Assembly: GCA_027068695.1 (NCBI GenBank)
Contig: JAMOMG010000141.1
Span: forward strand, 1-10,919
DNA from: Flavobacteriaceae bacterium
GTDB lineage: Bacteria > Bacteroidota > Bacteroidia > Flavobacteriales > Flavobacteriaceae
DNA: 10,919 nucleotides
Reading direction: 5' to 3'
In this document: piece by piece, positions 1 through 7,058 of the stretch
Position numbering within the stretch: the first letter of the stretch is position 1
How the letters are laid out: every line of letters starts with the position of its first letter
Made by a program: the position numbers and the translations under genes
Notes under the pieces: model-generated
Told to the model about the DNA's origin: nothing
The model's database searches: none
The model's input: the letters and a program-made list of their open reading frames with translations, nothing else

Positions 1-188
1 GCAATAATTTGTACTCTTCCGTAAAAAGATTTTTCGACTAAATTATTTTTCTCAAAGCTAAAGTGTGTTAAGGGTAAATCATGCCTGCAAGTTAAACAAA
101 CAGTTGAATCATTATACGACAAGGCCTCATAACAACATAAACAAACTTCAGGAAAAAAAATATTAAAAATATCTTTTAAAAAATTCAT
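1..188 (-). CDS. comF: ComF family protein, N-terminal part (gene runs off the left edge)
   Basis: The first 62 codons of a gene that continues beyond the window. The ATG is the complement of 186-188 and the reading frame stays open to the edge. The N-terminus has a hydrophobic helix (NFLKDIFNIFFPEVC), then a zinc-ribbon-like set of cysteines, C16-x2-C19 and C31-x2-C34, followed by RHDLPLTHF and the KSFYGRV segment. This is the usual start of ComF/amidophosphoribosyltransferase-like proteins, in which the zinc ribbon precedes a PRTase domain (here outside the window). In competent bacteria ComF works with ComFA in taking up single-stranded DNA; in Bacteroidota its role is not firmly established. 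It is divergent from the coiled-coil gene at 415. Recognition of the family is confident, the function in this organism is not. Confidence 0.85.
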   Translation of the reverse strand, partial: MNFLKDIFNIFFPEVCLCCYEALSYNDSTVCLTCRHDLPLTHFSFEKNNLVEKSFYGRVQII

Positions 189-300
189 AGCACTATTTTC
201 TATTAAAAGTACATTTTTTATTCAAAAAAATAATCATTTTTAACTAAATAATTATGAATTATAGTTTTTATAACGTAACTTTATACTTCCTCAAAACACA

Positions 301-344
301 CCTCAAAATTATTTATTGAATACCTCAAAGTTATTTATTGAATT
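301..344 (+). repeat. 22-bp tandem duplication upstream of the coiled-coil gene
   Basis: Two adjacent 22-bp copies, 301-322 and 323-344, each begin CCTCAAA and share the core TTATTTATTGAAT. They differ at two positions only (308/330 A to G, 322/344 A to T). A third, partial start, CCTCAAAACACA, lies directly before at 289-300. The pair ends six bases before a -7-like promoter element, so it could be a regulator-binding site or simply a local slippage duplication. With two copies and no spacers it is not a CRISPR. Confidence 0.75.
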
Positions 345-349
345 TGTTA

Positions 350-357
350 TAATTTTG
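350..357 (+). promoter_or_regulatory. Candidate -7 promoter element (TAATTTTG) of the coiled-coil gene
   Basis: TAATTTTG fits the Bacteroidota consensus TAnnTTTG exactly. It lies 57 bp before the ATG at 415, which would give a leader of about 50 nt. No convincing TTG/TTTG -33 box is present at the expected spacing, because that position falls inside the tandem repeat. This is an inference from the motif alone; in such AT-rich DNA chance matches are possible. Confidence 0.45.
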
Positions 358-414
358 TCGCGCATTTTGCGTTAAGTTAATTATATAAAAATAAACAAAT
401 TAAGAAATTTAAGA

Positions 415-1299
415 ATGATGGAAGAAAACAAAAAATCCAATATTAAAATAATAGCAATTGTTTTAGCGGTGCTGTTACTTGTTGCTTTGGCATACACTTT
501 TTATAATAATAAAGAACATAAAAAGTTAACAGACGCCATAGAGGAGGAAAAACTTGAAATAGAGGGTAATTTAGATAATATGATTGTTAAATATGAAGAA
601 GCAATAGAGCAAAATACTTCAATGTCTAATGAGTTATCTTTAGAAAGAGATAGAATAATTGCGTTAAGAGACTCTATTAAAGGTTTAAAAGCTACAAATT
701 ATAGTTTAATACGTCGTTATAGAAAACAAATAGCAAAACTGGAAGAAACAAACAGACGTTTATTTTTTATGACTGATTCATTAACAGGTGTAAATGAATT
801 GCTAACAATTGATTTAGATAGTGCAAATGTTAAAATATCTAAACAATTGGCAAAGAATGATACATTATCTTTACAAAATTTACAATTGTCAGAAAAAGTA
901 GCAATTGGTTCAGTATTAAAGGTGAGTAGTGCAAAAATATTGGCAATGAGAGAGCGTAAGAACGGTAAACTAGTTGAAACCTCTAGAGCTAGAAATACAG
1001 ATGCTTTTAGAATTAATTTTACCATTGCAAAAAATGAAATTACCGAAAAAGGAGAGCGCCAAGTTTATATACAAATTGTTGATGGGAAAGGAATTACCGT
1101 TGCAGGAAAAGGAGAATTAGTTTTTAATGATGTACAAATTAGTTATAGCGACCAAACAATTGTAAATTATTTAAATGATGCTGTAGATATTATTTCTTTA
1201 GTTGAAGTAGATAGAGGTACAATTAAAAGAGGTGTATATACAGTTAATATATATATTGAAAATAAATTTGTAGGAGCAACTCAAATTACTCTAAAGTAA
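415..1299 (+). CDS. Membrane-anchored coiled-coil protein of unknown function
   Basis: A 294-residue protein. After a short, mixed-charge N-terminus there is one hydrophobic segment at residues 10-29 (IKIIAIVLAVLLLVALAYTF), acting as an anchor or uncleaved signal. Residues about 34-162 are rich in E, K, L, N and S with heptad-like spacing and should form a long coiled coil. Residues about 163-294 have alternating hydrophobic residues and several turns (for example VYIQIVDGKGITVAGKGEL), suggesting a compact beta domain, probably on the periplasmic side. I recall homologues in flavobacterial genomes carrying a 'chromosome partitioning' label, but no Walker A motif or ATPase fold is visible, so that name is not supported. 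The start is either of two tandem ATG codons (415 or 418). The gene has its own terminator at 1341-1378 and no evident co-transcribed partner. Its job is unknown. Confidence 0.9.
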   Translation: MMEENKKSNIKIIAIVLAVLLLVALAYTFYNNKEHKKLTDAIEEEKLEIEGNLDNMIVKYEEAIEQNTSMSNELSLERDRIIALRDSIKGLKATNYSLIRRYRKQIAKLEETNRRLFFMTDSLTGVNELLTIDLDSANVKISKQLAKNDTLSLQNLQLSEKVAIGSVLKVSSAKILAMRERKNGKLVETSRARNTDAFRINFTIAKNEITEKGERQVYIQIVDGKGITVAGKGELVFNDVQISYSDQTIVNYLNDAVDIISLVEVDRGTIKRGVYTVNIYIENKFVGATQITLK

Positions 1300-1340
1300 A
1301 TAAAAGTAACTCCAGATTAATATTATTTAATGTTGATTGA

Positions 1341-1378
1341 GTGGAAATAGTTTCGGCTATTTCCACTTTTTATTTTTT
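1341..1378 (+). terminator. Rho-independent terminator after the coiled-coil gene
   Basis: A perfect 10-bp stem (GTGGAAATAG / CTATTTCCAC) around the six-base loop TTTCGG, followed directly by a T-rich tract at 1367-1378. It lies 41 bp after the stop codon of the coiled-coil gene and ends 18 bp before the -7 element of glyQS, so the two genes are separate transcription units. Confidence 0.92.
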
Positions 1379-1395
1379 AGTATTAAAACCTTTCC

Positions 1396-1403
1396 TATTT
1401 TTG
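1396..1403 (+). promoter_or_regulatory. -7 promoter element of glyQS (TATTTTTG), near-leaderless
   Basis: TATTTTTG matches the Bacteroidota -7 consensus TAnnTTTG. Only four bases (CAAA) separate it from the ATG at 1408, so the transcript should begin at or within a few bases of the start codon. The -33 region is T-rich but has no clear TTG. The same spacing is seen at the TatD gene. Confidence 0.65.
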
Positions 1404-1407
1404 CAAA

Positions 1408-2949
1408 ATGGCAAATCAAGAAGATAAATTTAAAAAAGTAGTTTCACACGCTAAAGAGTACGGTTATGTATTTCAATCTAGTGAAATATACGATGGTTTA
1501 AGTGCAGTTTATGACTACGCCCAAAACGGTGTTGAACTTAAGAAAAACATCAGAGAATATTGGTGGAAAGCAATGGTGCAAATGCATGAGAACATTGTAG
1601 GTCTTGATGCTGCAATTTTTATGCACCCAACAACTTGGAAAGCATCTGGACATATTGATGCCTTTAATGATCCTCTCATAGATAATAAAGATTCTAAAAA
1701 AAGATATAGAGCCGATGTTTTAATTGAAGATTATGTTGGAAAATTAGAAGCTAAAATTGAAAAAGAAGTTAAAAAAGCAGTAAAACGTTTTGGAGACGCT
1801 TTTAATAAGGAAGAGTTTTTAGCAACTAATGCAAGAGTTATAGGCTACAAAGAAAAAGGAGATGCTATTTTAAAACGAATGGGGCAATCCTTAGAAAAAG
1901 AAGATTTGGCCGATGTTAAAGCGCTAATTGAAGAGTTAGAAATAGCTTGCCCACTATCAGGTTCTAAAAACTGGACAGATGTTAAACAATTTAATTTAAT
2001 GTTTGGTACAAAGTTAGGAGCATCAGCTGATACGGCAATGGATTTATATCTACGTCCAGAAACAGCTCAAGGAATTTTTGTGAACTTTTCAAATGTACAA
2101 AAAACAGGACGAATGAAAATTCCTTTTGGAATTGCACAAACAGGAAAAGCTTTTAGAAACGAAATAGTTGCACGTCAATTTATTTTTAGAATGCGCGAAT
2201 TTGAACAAATGGAAATGCAATTTTTTGTACGCCCTGGCACTCAAAAAGAATGGTATGAAAAATGGAAAGAAACTCGGTTAAAATGGCATTTATCTTTAGG
2301 AATGGGAGAAGATAATTATCGTTTTCATGACCATGAAAAATTAGCGCACTACGCTGATGCAGCTTCAGATATTGAATTTAAATTTCCTTTTGGTTTTAAA
2401 GAATTAGAAGGGATTCATTCACGTACAGATTTTGATTTATCGAGCCATGAAAAATATTCAGGAAAAAAATTACAATACTTTGACCCTGAAATTAATGAAC
2501 ATTATATTCCATATGTAGTTGAAACTTCAATTGGATTGGATAGAATGTTTTTAGCAGTCTTCTCTAATTCATTACAAGAAGAAACATTAGAAAACGGAAC
2601 CACACGTACTGTATTAAAATTACCATCAGTATTAGCACCAACAAAAGCGGCAATTCTACCATTGGTTAAGAAAGATGGATTGCCAGAGATTGGTCGTAAA
2701 ATTTTAGAAGATTTAAAATGGGATTTTAATGTTACTTACGATGAAAAAGATGCTGTTGGAAGACGTTATAGAAGACAAGATGCTGCGGGAACACCATTCT
2801 GTATCACTGTAGACCATGATACTTTAAATGATGATTCTGTAACAATTCGTTATAGAGATACAATGGAGCAAAAAAGAGTGAAAATTAAGGATCTTCGTTC
2901 AATTATTAAAGAAGAGGTTGAAATTAAGAATTGGTTAATGAAAATGTAA
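1408..2949 (+). CDS. glyQS: Glycine--tRNA ligase (single-chain dimeric type)
   Basis: Cytosolic class II aminoacyl-tRNA synthetase that charges tRNA-Gly with glycine using ATP. At 513 residues it has the length of the homodimeric GlyRS of Thermus, archaea and eukaryotes, not the separate GlyQ and GlyS chains of E. coli. Motif 1 lies at about residues 24-58 (SSEIYDGLSAVYDYAQNGVE), the glycine/ATP site segment LYLRPETAQGIF at 213-224, motif 2 at about 248-272 (AFRNEI followed by FRMREFEQMEMQFF), and motif 3 at about 371-385 (VETSIGLDRMFLAVF). Residues about 405-505 form the C-terminal anticodon-binding domain (VLAPTKAAILPL, then YRRQDAAGTPFCITVD). All parts are intact. The ATG at 1408 is set by the upstream promoter and by the family N-terminus. 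It may also be called glyS. It is a single-gene transcript, with a terminator on each side. Confidence 0.98.
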   Translation: MANQEDKFKKVVSHAKEYGYVFQSSEIYDGLSAVYDYAQNGVELKKNIREYWWKAMVQMHENIVGLDAAIFMHPTTWKASGHIDAFNDPLIDNKDSKKRYRADVLIEDYVGKLEAKIEKEVKKAVKRFGDAFNKEEFLATNARVIGYKEKGDAILKRMGQSLEKEDLADVKALIEELEIACPLSGSKNWTDVKQFNLMFGTKLGASADTAMDLYLRPETAQGIFVNFSNVQKTGRMKIPFGIAQTGKAFRNEIVARQFIFRMREFEQMEMQFFVRPGTQKEWYEKWKETRLKWHLSLGMGEDNYRFHDHEKLAHYADAASDIEFKFPFGFKELEGIHSRTDFDLSSHEKYSGKKLQYFDPEINEHYIPYVVETSIGLDRMFLAVFSNSLQEETLENGTTRTVLKLPSVLAPTKAAILPLVKKDGLPEIGRKILEDLKWDFNVTYDEKDAVGRRYRRQDAAGTPFCITVDHDTLNDDSVTIRYRDTMEQKRVKIKDLRSIIKEEVEIKNWLMKM

Positions 2950-2970
2950 TTCCTAATTAAATAAAAGATA

Positions 2971-3007
2971 AAAACTCCATAGATTTATTAAACTATGGAG
3001 TTTTTTT
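2971..3007. terminator. Bidirectional terminator between glyQS and the convergent minus-strand gene
   Basis: A perfect 12-bp stem (AAAACTCCATAG / CTATGGAGTTTT, 2971-2982 and 2993-3004) with a 10-base loop. On the plus strand it is followed by seven T. Read on the minus strand it is followed by TTTTTATCTTTT. It therefore can end both glyQS, whose stop lies 21 bp before it, and the convergent gene at 3022, whose stop lies 14 bp away. Confidence 0.92.
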
Positions 3008-3021
3008 ATCGTATTCAATTT

Positions 3022-3573
3022 TTAATTAAATCTGTATCCTATAGAAACTCCACCACGCCCAACAACTTCAATATCACTATTGTTTAATAAATCTCTACCA
3101 ATTCCAGCATATATTTCAGCAATAAAGCCTCTTTTAGTTACAAATTTGCCCCCAACCGATATTCCTACAGCAAAATCTGTATACTTATCTTCAGTAATAA
3201 TAGTTTCATAAGGTGGAAAATCCGCATAAATATAATTTTCAATTTTCCCAGAATGAATCATTCCAAATGCTTCAACAAAAAAACCTTGAGCGTATTTATT
3301 TGAAAAAAAATGTCTGTAGTAAGGAGTTAATGAAAATGTTCTATATTCGTCTATTCCATTAATTCCAGGGTCAAGGCTAAAAAGTGTTCCAACTCCAAAA
3401 GTAGATTCTTCATTAAGAATTCTTTCATAACTTATATCTACCCACTTAAAGGCAATTAAATTAGACATATTAATTTTTAGTTCGTTTTTTGGAAAAGATT
3501 CTTGATTTTTTTCTTGAGCGAAAATAGAGAAGCTTAAAACCAATAAAATACTAGTAATTATAATTCTTTTCAT
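3022..3573 (-). CDS. Small exported beta-rich protein, possibly DUF3575-like
   Basis: A 183-residue protein with a clear Sec signal peptide: MKR, a hydrophobic core to about residue 18, and likely cleavage at FA|Q (19/20). The mature part alternates hydrophobic and polar residues with many aromatics (TPYYRHFF, GFFVEAFG) and glycine-rich strands (VGISVGGKF, YAGIGRDL, RGGVSIGYRF), as in small eight-strand outer-membrane barrels. The early segment ELKINMSNLIAFKWVDISYE resembles the start of DUF3575-type proteins, but that match is from memory. The last strand ends in YRFN, near the aromatic end typical of barrels. It has its own promoter candidate upstream and is convergent with glyQS. Its function is unknown; a structural or stress-related role in the outer membrane is only a guess. 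Confidence 0.85.
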   Translation of the reverse strand: MKRIIITSILLVLSFSIFAQEKNQESFPKNELKINMSNLIAFKWVDISYERILNEESTFGVGTLFSLDPGINGIDEYRTFSLTPYYRHFFSNKYAQGFFVEAFGMIHSGKIENYIYADFPPYETIITEDKYTDFAVGISVGGKFVTKRGFIAEIYAGIGRDLLNNSDIEVVGRGGVSIGYRFN

Positions 3574-3594
3574 AGTTGAAGTTTAAATTGAAAA

Positions 3595-3602
3595 CAAAAA
3601 TA
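3595..3602 (-). promoter_or_regulatory. -7 promoter element (TATTTTTG) of the small exported barrel protein
   Basis: Read on the minus strand, TATTTTTG fits TAnnTTTG and lies 21 bp before the ATG at 3573. A TTTG sequence lies upstream (complement of 3619-3622), 16 bp from the -7 box, slightly closer than usual for a -33 box. It sits in the 60-bp gap after the large outer-membrane protein gene, so this gene can be transcribed independently of the operon upstream. Confidence 0.55.
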
Positions 3603-3633
3603 GTATCAATAATTAAACCAAACTACTTTTTTA

Positions 3634-6600
3634 TTAAAAAAGAGCTTTTAATTGTATTGCACCCGTATGAATGGTTCTTGAAGTCTCACTTTTTCGCCCT
3701 AAGTAATTGATATTTAGATTTAGAAAGGAATTTAGTTTTTGCTGGTACAAAAAGCTCCAAGTGTAGTTTTTTCCAGGTTGAAAACCTTCTAACATTTGAT
3801 AAGCCACGGGTGAATTATTAGAGCCTTCAAAAGTATTTTTCAAAAAGTTTATTTCAATTTTTAAGATGCTTTTTAGACTTTTAGCATAGTTTAGTGAAAA
3901 TCCTATTTTTTGTAATTTTAAAGTCTCTAAATCACCCAACCTATTTTCTTTATTTTTAGTTTCATAAAAAATAGAAAAAAAGCTTTTTTTGGTATAGTAG
4001 TAAGATAATTTTGGAAATAAGGTGTTGTTTTTTAAAAAATAATTTCTGTTTGAATAATTAGCTGAATTTGTTTTGTTTTCAGAAGAGCTTATGCTAAAGT
4101 TAAATAACCAAAAATCACCAAATTTATGCTCAAATTGAAGTTTGTGTAATTGTGTTTTATTCTCCGTATTATCAATTGTAGTTGTTGCTTTATTTTGAGA
4201 TTTTATAAAACGATATATCGTTGAAAAATTCTTTTTACCCTTATTGAAATAAAGACTATTATTTAAATTAAAATTTAGCCCCAATAAATTTTTGTTATTA
4301 ATATCAAAAGGATTTAAATTAAATTTTTTAGCTAATTTCTGCTGTTCACCATCAATTAAAATAAAAGTTTGATTGTAAAAATGTGATATTAATTTTTTAA
4401 GTCCTTTTTTTGAATTCCATTGCTGAGGGTTAATAGCAACAGTTTGGGTAAATTTATTTTGGTGCGTTGCAATGTAATTTACCGTTGGTAAAATAATTCG
4501 TAAATATTGTGCCTGATCAGGAAATTGTGCAATTTCAAATTCATCTAGCTCTTTTATACCATTTTCATTATAATCTATCCATGTGTAAAAACCTTGCCCT
4601 TGTTCAGTTTTTATATAAGTAAAATCTTGTTGTGGTAAAGTTCCAGAAAGTGTTTGGTAAACAGTGTTAAAAGTTAAAAACTGATTAAATAATTGTTGCC
4701 TGTAAACAATTTTAGAGTTTAACGATTCTTCATTTTTAAAATTTGTGTTTTTAATAGTTCTGTAGTTTATATATGTAGTTAAGTTAGCTGATTCTGAGTT
4801 AATTAAATTTGATTTTAAATAATAGGTGTCAGTGGTGTTTACTTGTGCAAATTTATTATTTTGAATACTGTCTGTAGTTCTAAAATTAGCCCCTATTTGT
4901 ACAAATACTTTTGTAGAATCTCCAACACCAATAAATGTTTTAAATTCTTTATATTTATGACTTAAGTTTTGTAAAGTATTATCTAAAATATTGGTGCGTT
5001 TATTATTTTCAGAATTAAAATTCACACCAAACCAACTTTTATTTAAGTTGTACCTTGCGTTTACATAATATCTTAAAAAAGAAGCTTTTTCAATAATTGT
5101 TTTATTGTTTAACAAACTACTATTAAAATCTAAATTAAAATCTTCAGTAGTAAAAGACCCCTTCAAATTATGCTTGTTTCCCGAAAAATAATTACTGAGT
5201 TCCAAGGTTTCAAATTCATAATTTACAATTTTATTTTTTTTATTTGAAAGCTCTAAAGTAGTGCTAAGTAGCTTTTGACTTCCAGTAATAGTTTCAATAT
5301 TCCAATCTCTATTAAATTCAATGTTTTGGATACGTTCAATACTTTTAAAATTTTCATCAATAAATTCAAATTTAAAGTTACTTCTTAAGTCCCATTTTTT
5401 TTGAAAAATTAGTTGCTTCCAACCAAGTTTTGTTGCAACTCCTTTATTTGTTTTATTATCTAAGGTTGAAAATAAATTTACATCATTGTTACTAAAAGCA
5501 GTTTCAGCGTTAATAGTGGTTTTTTTAGAAGGATTATAAGAAGCTTTAAAAACAGTAAGTTGTAATTTATTGGGTGCGGTTAAACGTATAATAGGATTGT
5601 AGTTCCCTAAGTTTTCACCAACATATTCAAATATTTTTCCAATAGCAATTAAATCTTTTAATTTATAGTTTCCTAAATTTTCACCAACATAAGTAAAAGT
5701 TACTTGGTATAATTCGTCAGATTCATCAGTGGAAAATTCAAAAATTTCAGAAGTACCTATATTAATTTTTTTATACAATATTTTATCTTCTGAAAAAGGA
5801 GTAATAAAGGCTGAAGGAGTAACCATTTGATTTGTATTACTTCCTGCATTGGCTAATATTTGTTTTTGCTCGTTACTTAGATCTTGTTCTAAAGATTGAT
5901 TTTTTAAATCGTTTTCATTGTAAAAGTAGCCGTTAACGGTTAATTTCTTTGTTTTGTAAGCAACATTGTTATAAGTTATAAATCTAGTGTAAGCCCTATC
6001 TGAAAATTGATATTCAGCGGTAATTCTAACATCAGCAGTCATAGGGAAAGTTGTACTAAAAGTAATTTCGGCAGTATTATAATCTATGGTATAGTCATTA
6101 TTTTCACCACGTTTTAGCAATTTGCCATTCGCATAAATTTTTTCGGTGCCTATTAAAATTAAAATATAGGTATTGTTGTTTAAATCTGATAATCTATATG
6201 GACCTTGATTTCCTTCTCGTCCATTAAATTGTACTTTTTTGTATTTACCTCTAACAATAGCTCCTGTAGTTTGAATGTTTATTTCAGAATTGCTATTTTT
6301 TATGTTGGCTTTTACGGCTAATCCTGAAACCTGTTTATTAAATCTTAAATAAGCTGTTTCACTGTTATTAAGATAAATATCTCCAGCATCAATACTCCAT
6401 TTATCACTAAATAATTTAATAAAAACTCTGTCAAATTCGTTTAATTTATACGTGTTTCCATTTTCCTGAATGGGTAAATTGGTGTCAATTATTGAGGCCT
6501 TCAAAGTAACTTTATCAGATAATTTTCCTGCTATTTGTAAATCCAATGTAGAGTTAACAACGGCATTCTGATTATTGCCAATTGTAACTCCTCTCGTTAT

Positions 6601-7026
6601 ATTACCCATAGTATTTAACCCTTCAAACGGTTTTACAGCTATTTTTTGTTGGTTGGTTGTTAAGCTATAAAGTTGTGCTTGACTTGTTGCCTTTGGAACA
6701 ATTATTTTTTTATTAAACTTAAAATATTTTTTAGTTAAAAACTTTGGAAAAGAAGTGTATTTAATTTTTATTTCTGAAAACTTTACAGCGCTTTCTTTCT
6801 TGAAAATTAACAATGCTTTTGAAAAATCAACACTATAATTTTTAGGGTCAATTTCAATATTTTGATTAGTAAATACTTTAAAATTAGCAGAACTTATGCT
6901 AATTGTATCTATTTTTATACTATCATTTTTAACCAAAAAAGATTTTAGATGTACATTTTCAGATTGAATTTGAGCATTGATAACAACACTGATTAAAAGA
7001 GCGAATAAGAATAAACCTTTTTTCAT
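3634..7026 (-). CDS. Large outer-membrane beta-barrel protein with SprA-like N-terminal segment
   Basis: A 1130-residue protein with a Sec signal peptide (MKKGLFLFALLISVVINAQ, cleavage near 18/19). Residues about 141-220 carry GNITRGVTIGNNQNAVVNST, then LQIAGKLSDKVTLKASI, PIQENGNT, LNEFDRVFI and DAGDIYL. This series resembles a block I know from the Bacteroidota surface protein SprA (about 2400 residues, type IX secretion and gliding), but the protein is half that size and is not SprA. From about residue 500 the chain is a long run of amphipathic strands rich in N, K, F and Y, ending in a terminal Phe, as in large barrels. A 12-residue EF-hand-like loop, DYNENGIKELDE, lies at 818-829, and the peptide YVGENLGNY occurs twice (446-454, 468-476). 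It is the last gene of an operon, 32 bp after ogt. Surface location is well supported; the function is unknown. Confidence 0.85.
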   Translation of the reverse strand: MKKGLFLFALLISVVINAQIQSENVHLKSFLVKNDSIKIDTISISSANFKVFTNQNIEIDPKNYSVDFSKALLIFKKESAVKFSEIKIKYTSFPKFLTKKYFKFNKKIIVPKATSQAQLYSLTTNQQKIAVKPFEGLNTMGNITRGVTIGNNQNAVVNSTLDLQIAGKLSDKVTLKASIIDTNLPIQENGNTYKLNEFDRVFIKLFSDKWSIDAGDIYLNNSETAYLRFNKQVSGLAVKANIKNSNSEINIQTTGAIVRGKYKKVQFNGREGNQGPYRLSDLNNNTYILILIGTEKIYANGKLLKRGENNDYTIDYNTAEITFSTTFPMTADVRITAEYQFSDRAYTRFITYNNVAYKTKKLTVNGYFYNENDLKNQSLEQDLSNEQKQILANAGSNTNQMVTPSAFITPFSEDKILYKKINIGTSEIFEFSTDESDELYQVTFTYVGENLGNYKLKDLIAIGKIFEYVGENLGNYNPIIRLTAPNKLQLTVFKASYNPSKKTTINAETAFSNNDVNLFSTLDNKTNKGVATKLGWKQLIFQKKWDLRSNFKFEFIDENFKSIERIQNIEFNRDWNIETITGSQKLLSTTLELSNKKNKIVNYEFETLELSNYFSGNKHNLKGSFTTEDFNLDFNSSLLNNKTIIEKASFLRYYVNARYNLNKSWFGVNFNSENNKRTNILDNTLQNLSHKYKEFKTFIGVGDSTKVFVQIGANFRTTDSIQNNKFAQVNTTDTYYLKSNLINSESANLTTYINYRTIKNTNFKNEESLNSKIVYRQQLFNQFLTFNTVYQTLSGTLPQQDFTYIKTEQGQGFYTWIDYNENGIKELDEFEIAQFPDQAQYLRIILPTVNYIATHQNKFTQTVAINPQQWNSKKGLKKLISHFYNQTFILIDGEQQKLAKKFNLNPFDINNKNLLGLNFNLNNSLYFNKGKKNFSTIYRFIKSQNKATTTIDNTENKTQLHKLQFEHKFGDFWLFNFSISSSENKTNSANYSNRNYFLKNNTLFPKLSYYYTKKSFFSIFYETKNKENRLGDLETLKLQKIGFSLNYAKSLKSILKIEINFLKNTFEGSNNSPVAYQMLEGFQPGKNYTWSFLYQQKLNSFLNLNINYLGRKSETSRTIHTGAIQLKALF
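4540..4575 (-). other. EF-hand-like calcium loop in the large outer-membrane protein
   Basis: Residues 818-829 read DYNENGIKELDE. Acidic or amide side chains stand at positions 1, 3, 5, 9 and 12, with Gly at 6 and Ile at 8-minus-1, as in a canonical EF-hand loop. It is followed by FEIAQFPDQAQYLRI. The flanking helices of a true EF-hand are not evident, so it may be a calcium-stabilised turn between strands. Confidence 0.55.
5599..5691 (-). repeat. Internal duplication coding YVGENLGNY twice
   Basis: The nonapeptide YVGENLGNY is encoded at 5665-5691 and again at 5599-5625, 66 bp (22 codons) apart. The DNA copies are similar but not identical (for example CCTAAGTTTTCACCAACATA and CCTAAATTTTCACCAACATA on the plus strand), so the duplication is not very recent or has been kept under selection. 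It lies in the region between the SprA-like block and the barrel. Confidence 0.8.
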
Positions 7027-7058
7027 TTTTAAACTAACGTTGTAAAGTTAAATATAGT

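Larger units (their letters stand above)
189..414. other. Divergent AT-rich intergenic region between comF and the coiled-coil gene
   Basis: This 226-bp spacer must hold the promoters of both divergent genes. It contains runs of A and T, a 22-bp tandem duplication at 301-344 and a -7-like element at 350-357 reading right. On the comF side the best match to the -7 consensus, TACTTTTA about 25 bp before the ATG, differs in the last base, so that promoter is unassigned. No open frame, tRNA or structured RNA is apparent. Confidence 0.6.

Noticed and set aside
301..344. CRISPR-like repeat
   Set aside because: Only two adjacent copies with no spacer between them and no cas gene in the window.
717..1025. 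Open frame on the minus strand inside the coiled-coil gene
   Set aside because: It is antisense to a gene with clear domain structure, has no recognisable domain and no promoter or leader; a chance frame.
415..1299. Naming this gene a ParA-type partitioning protein
   Set aside because: There is no Walker A or B motif and no ATPase fold; the protein is an anchored coiled coil.
3633..3652. Possible terminator hairpin at the end of the large outer-membrane protein gene (ATTAAAA / TTTTAAT, loop of six)
   Set aside because: The stem is made only of A-T pairs, overlaps the last codons, and is not followed by a T tract on the minus strand.
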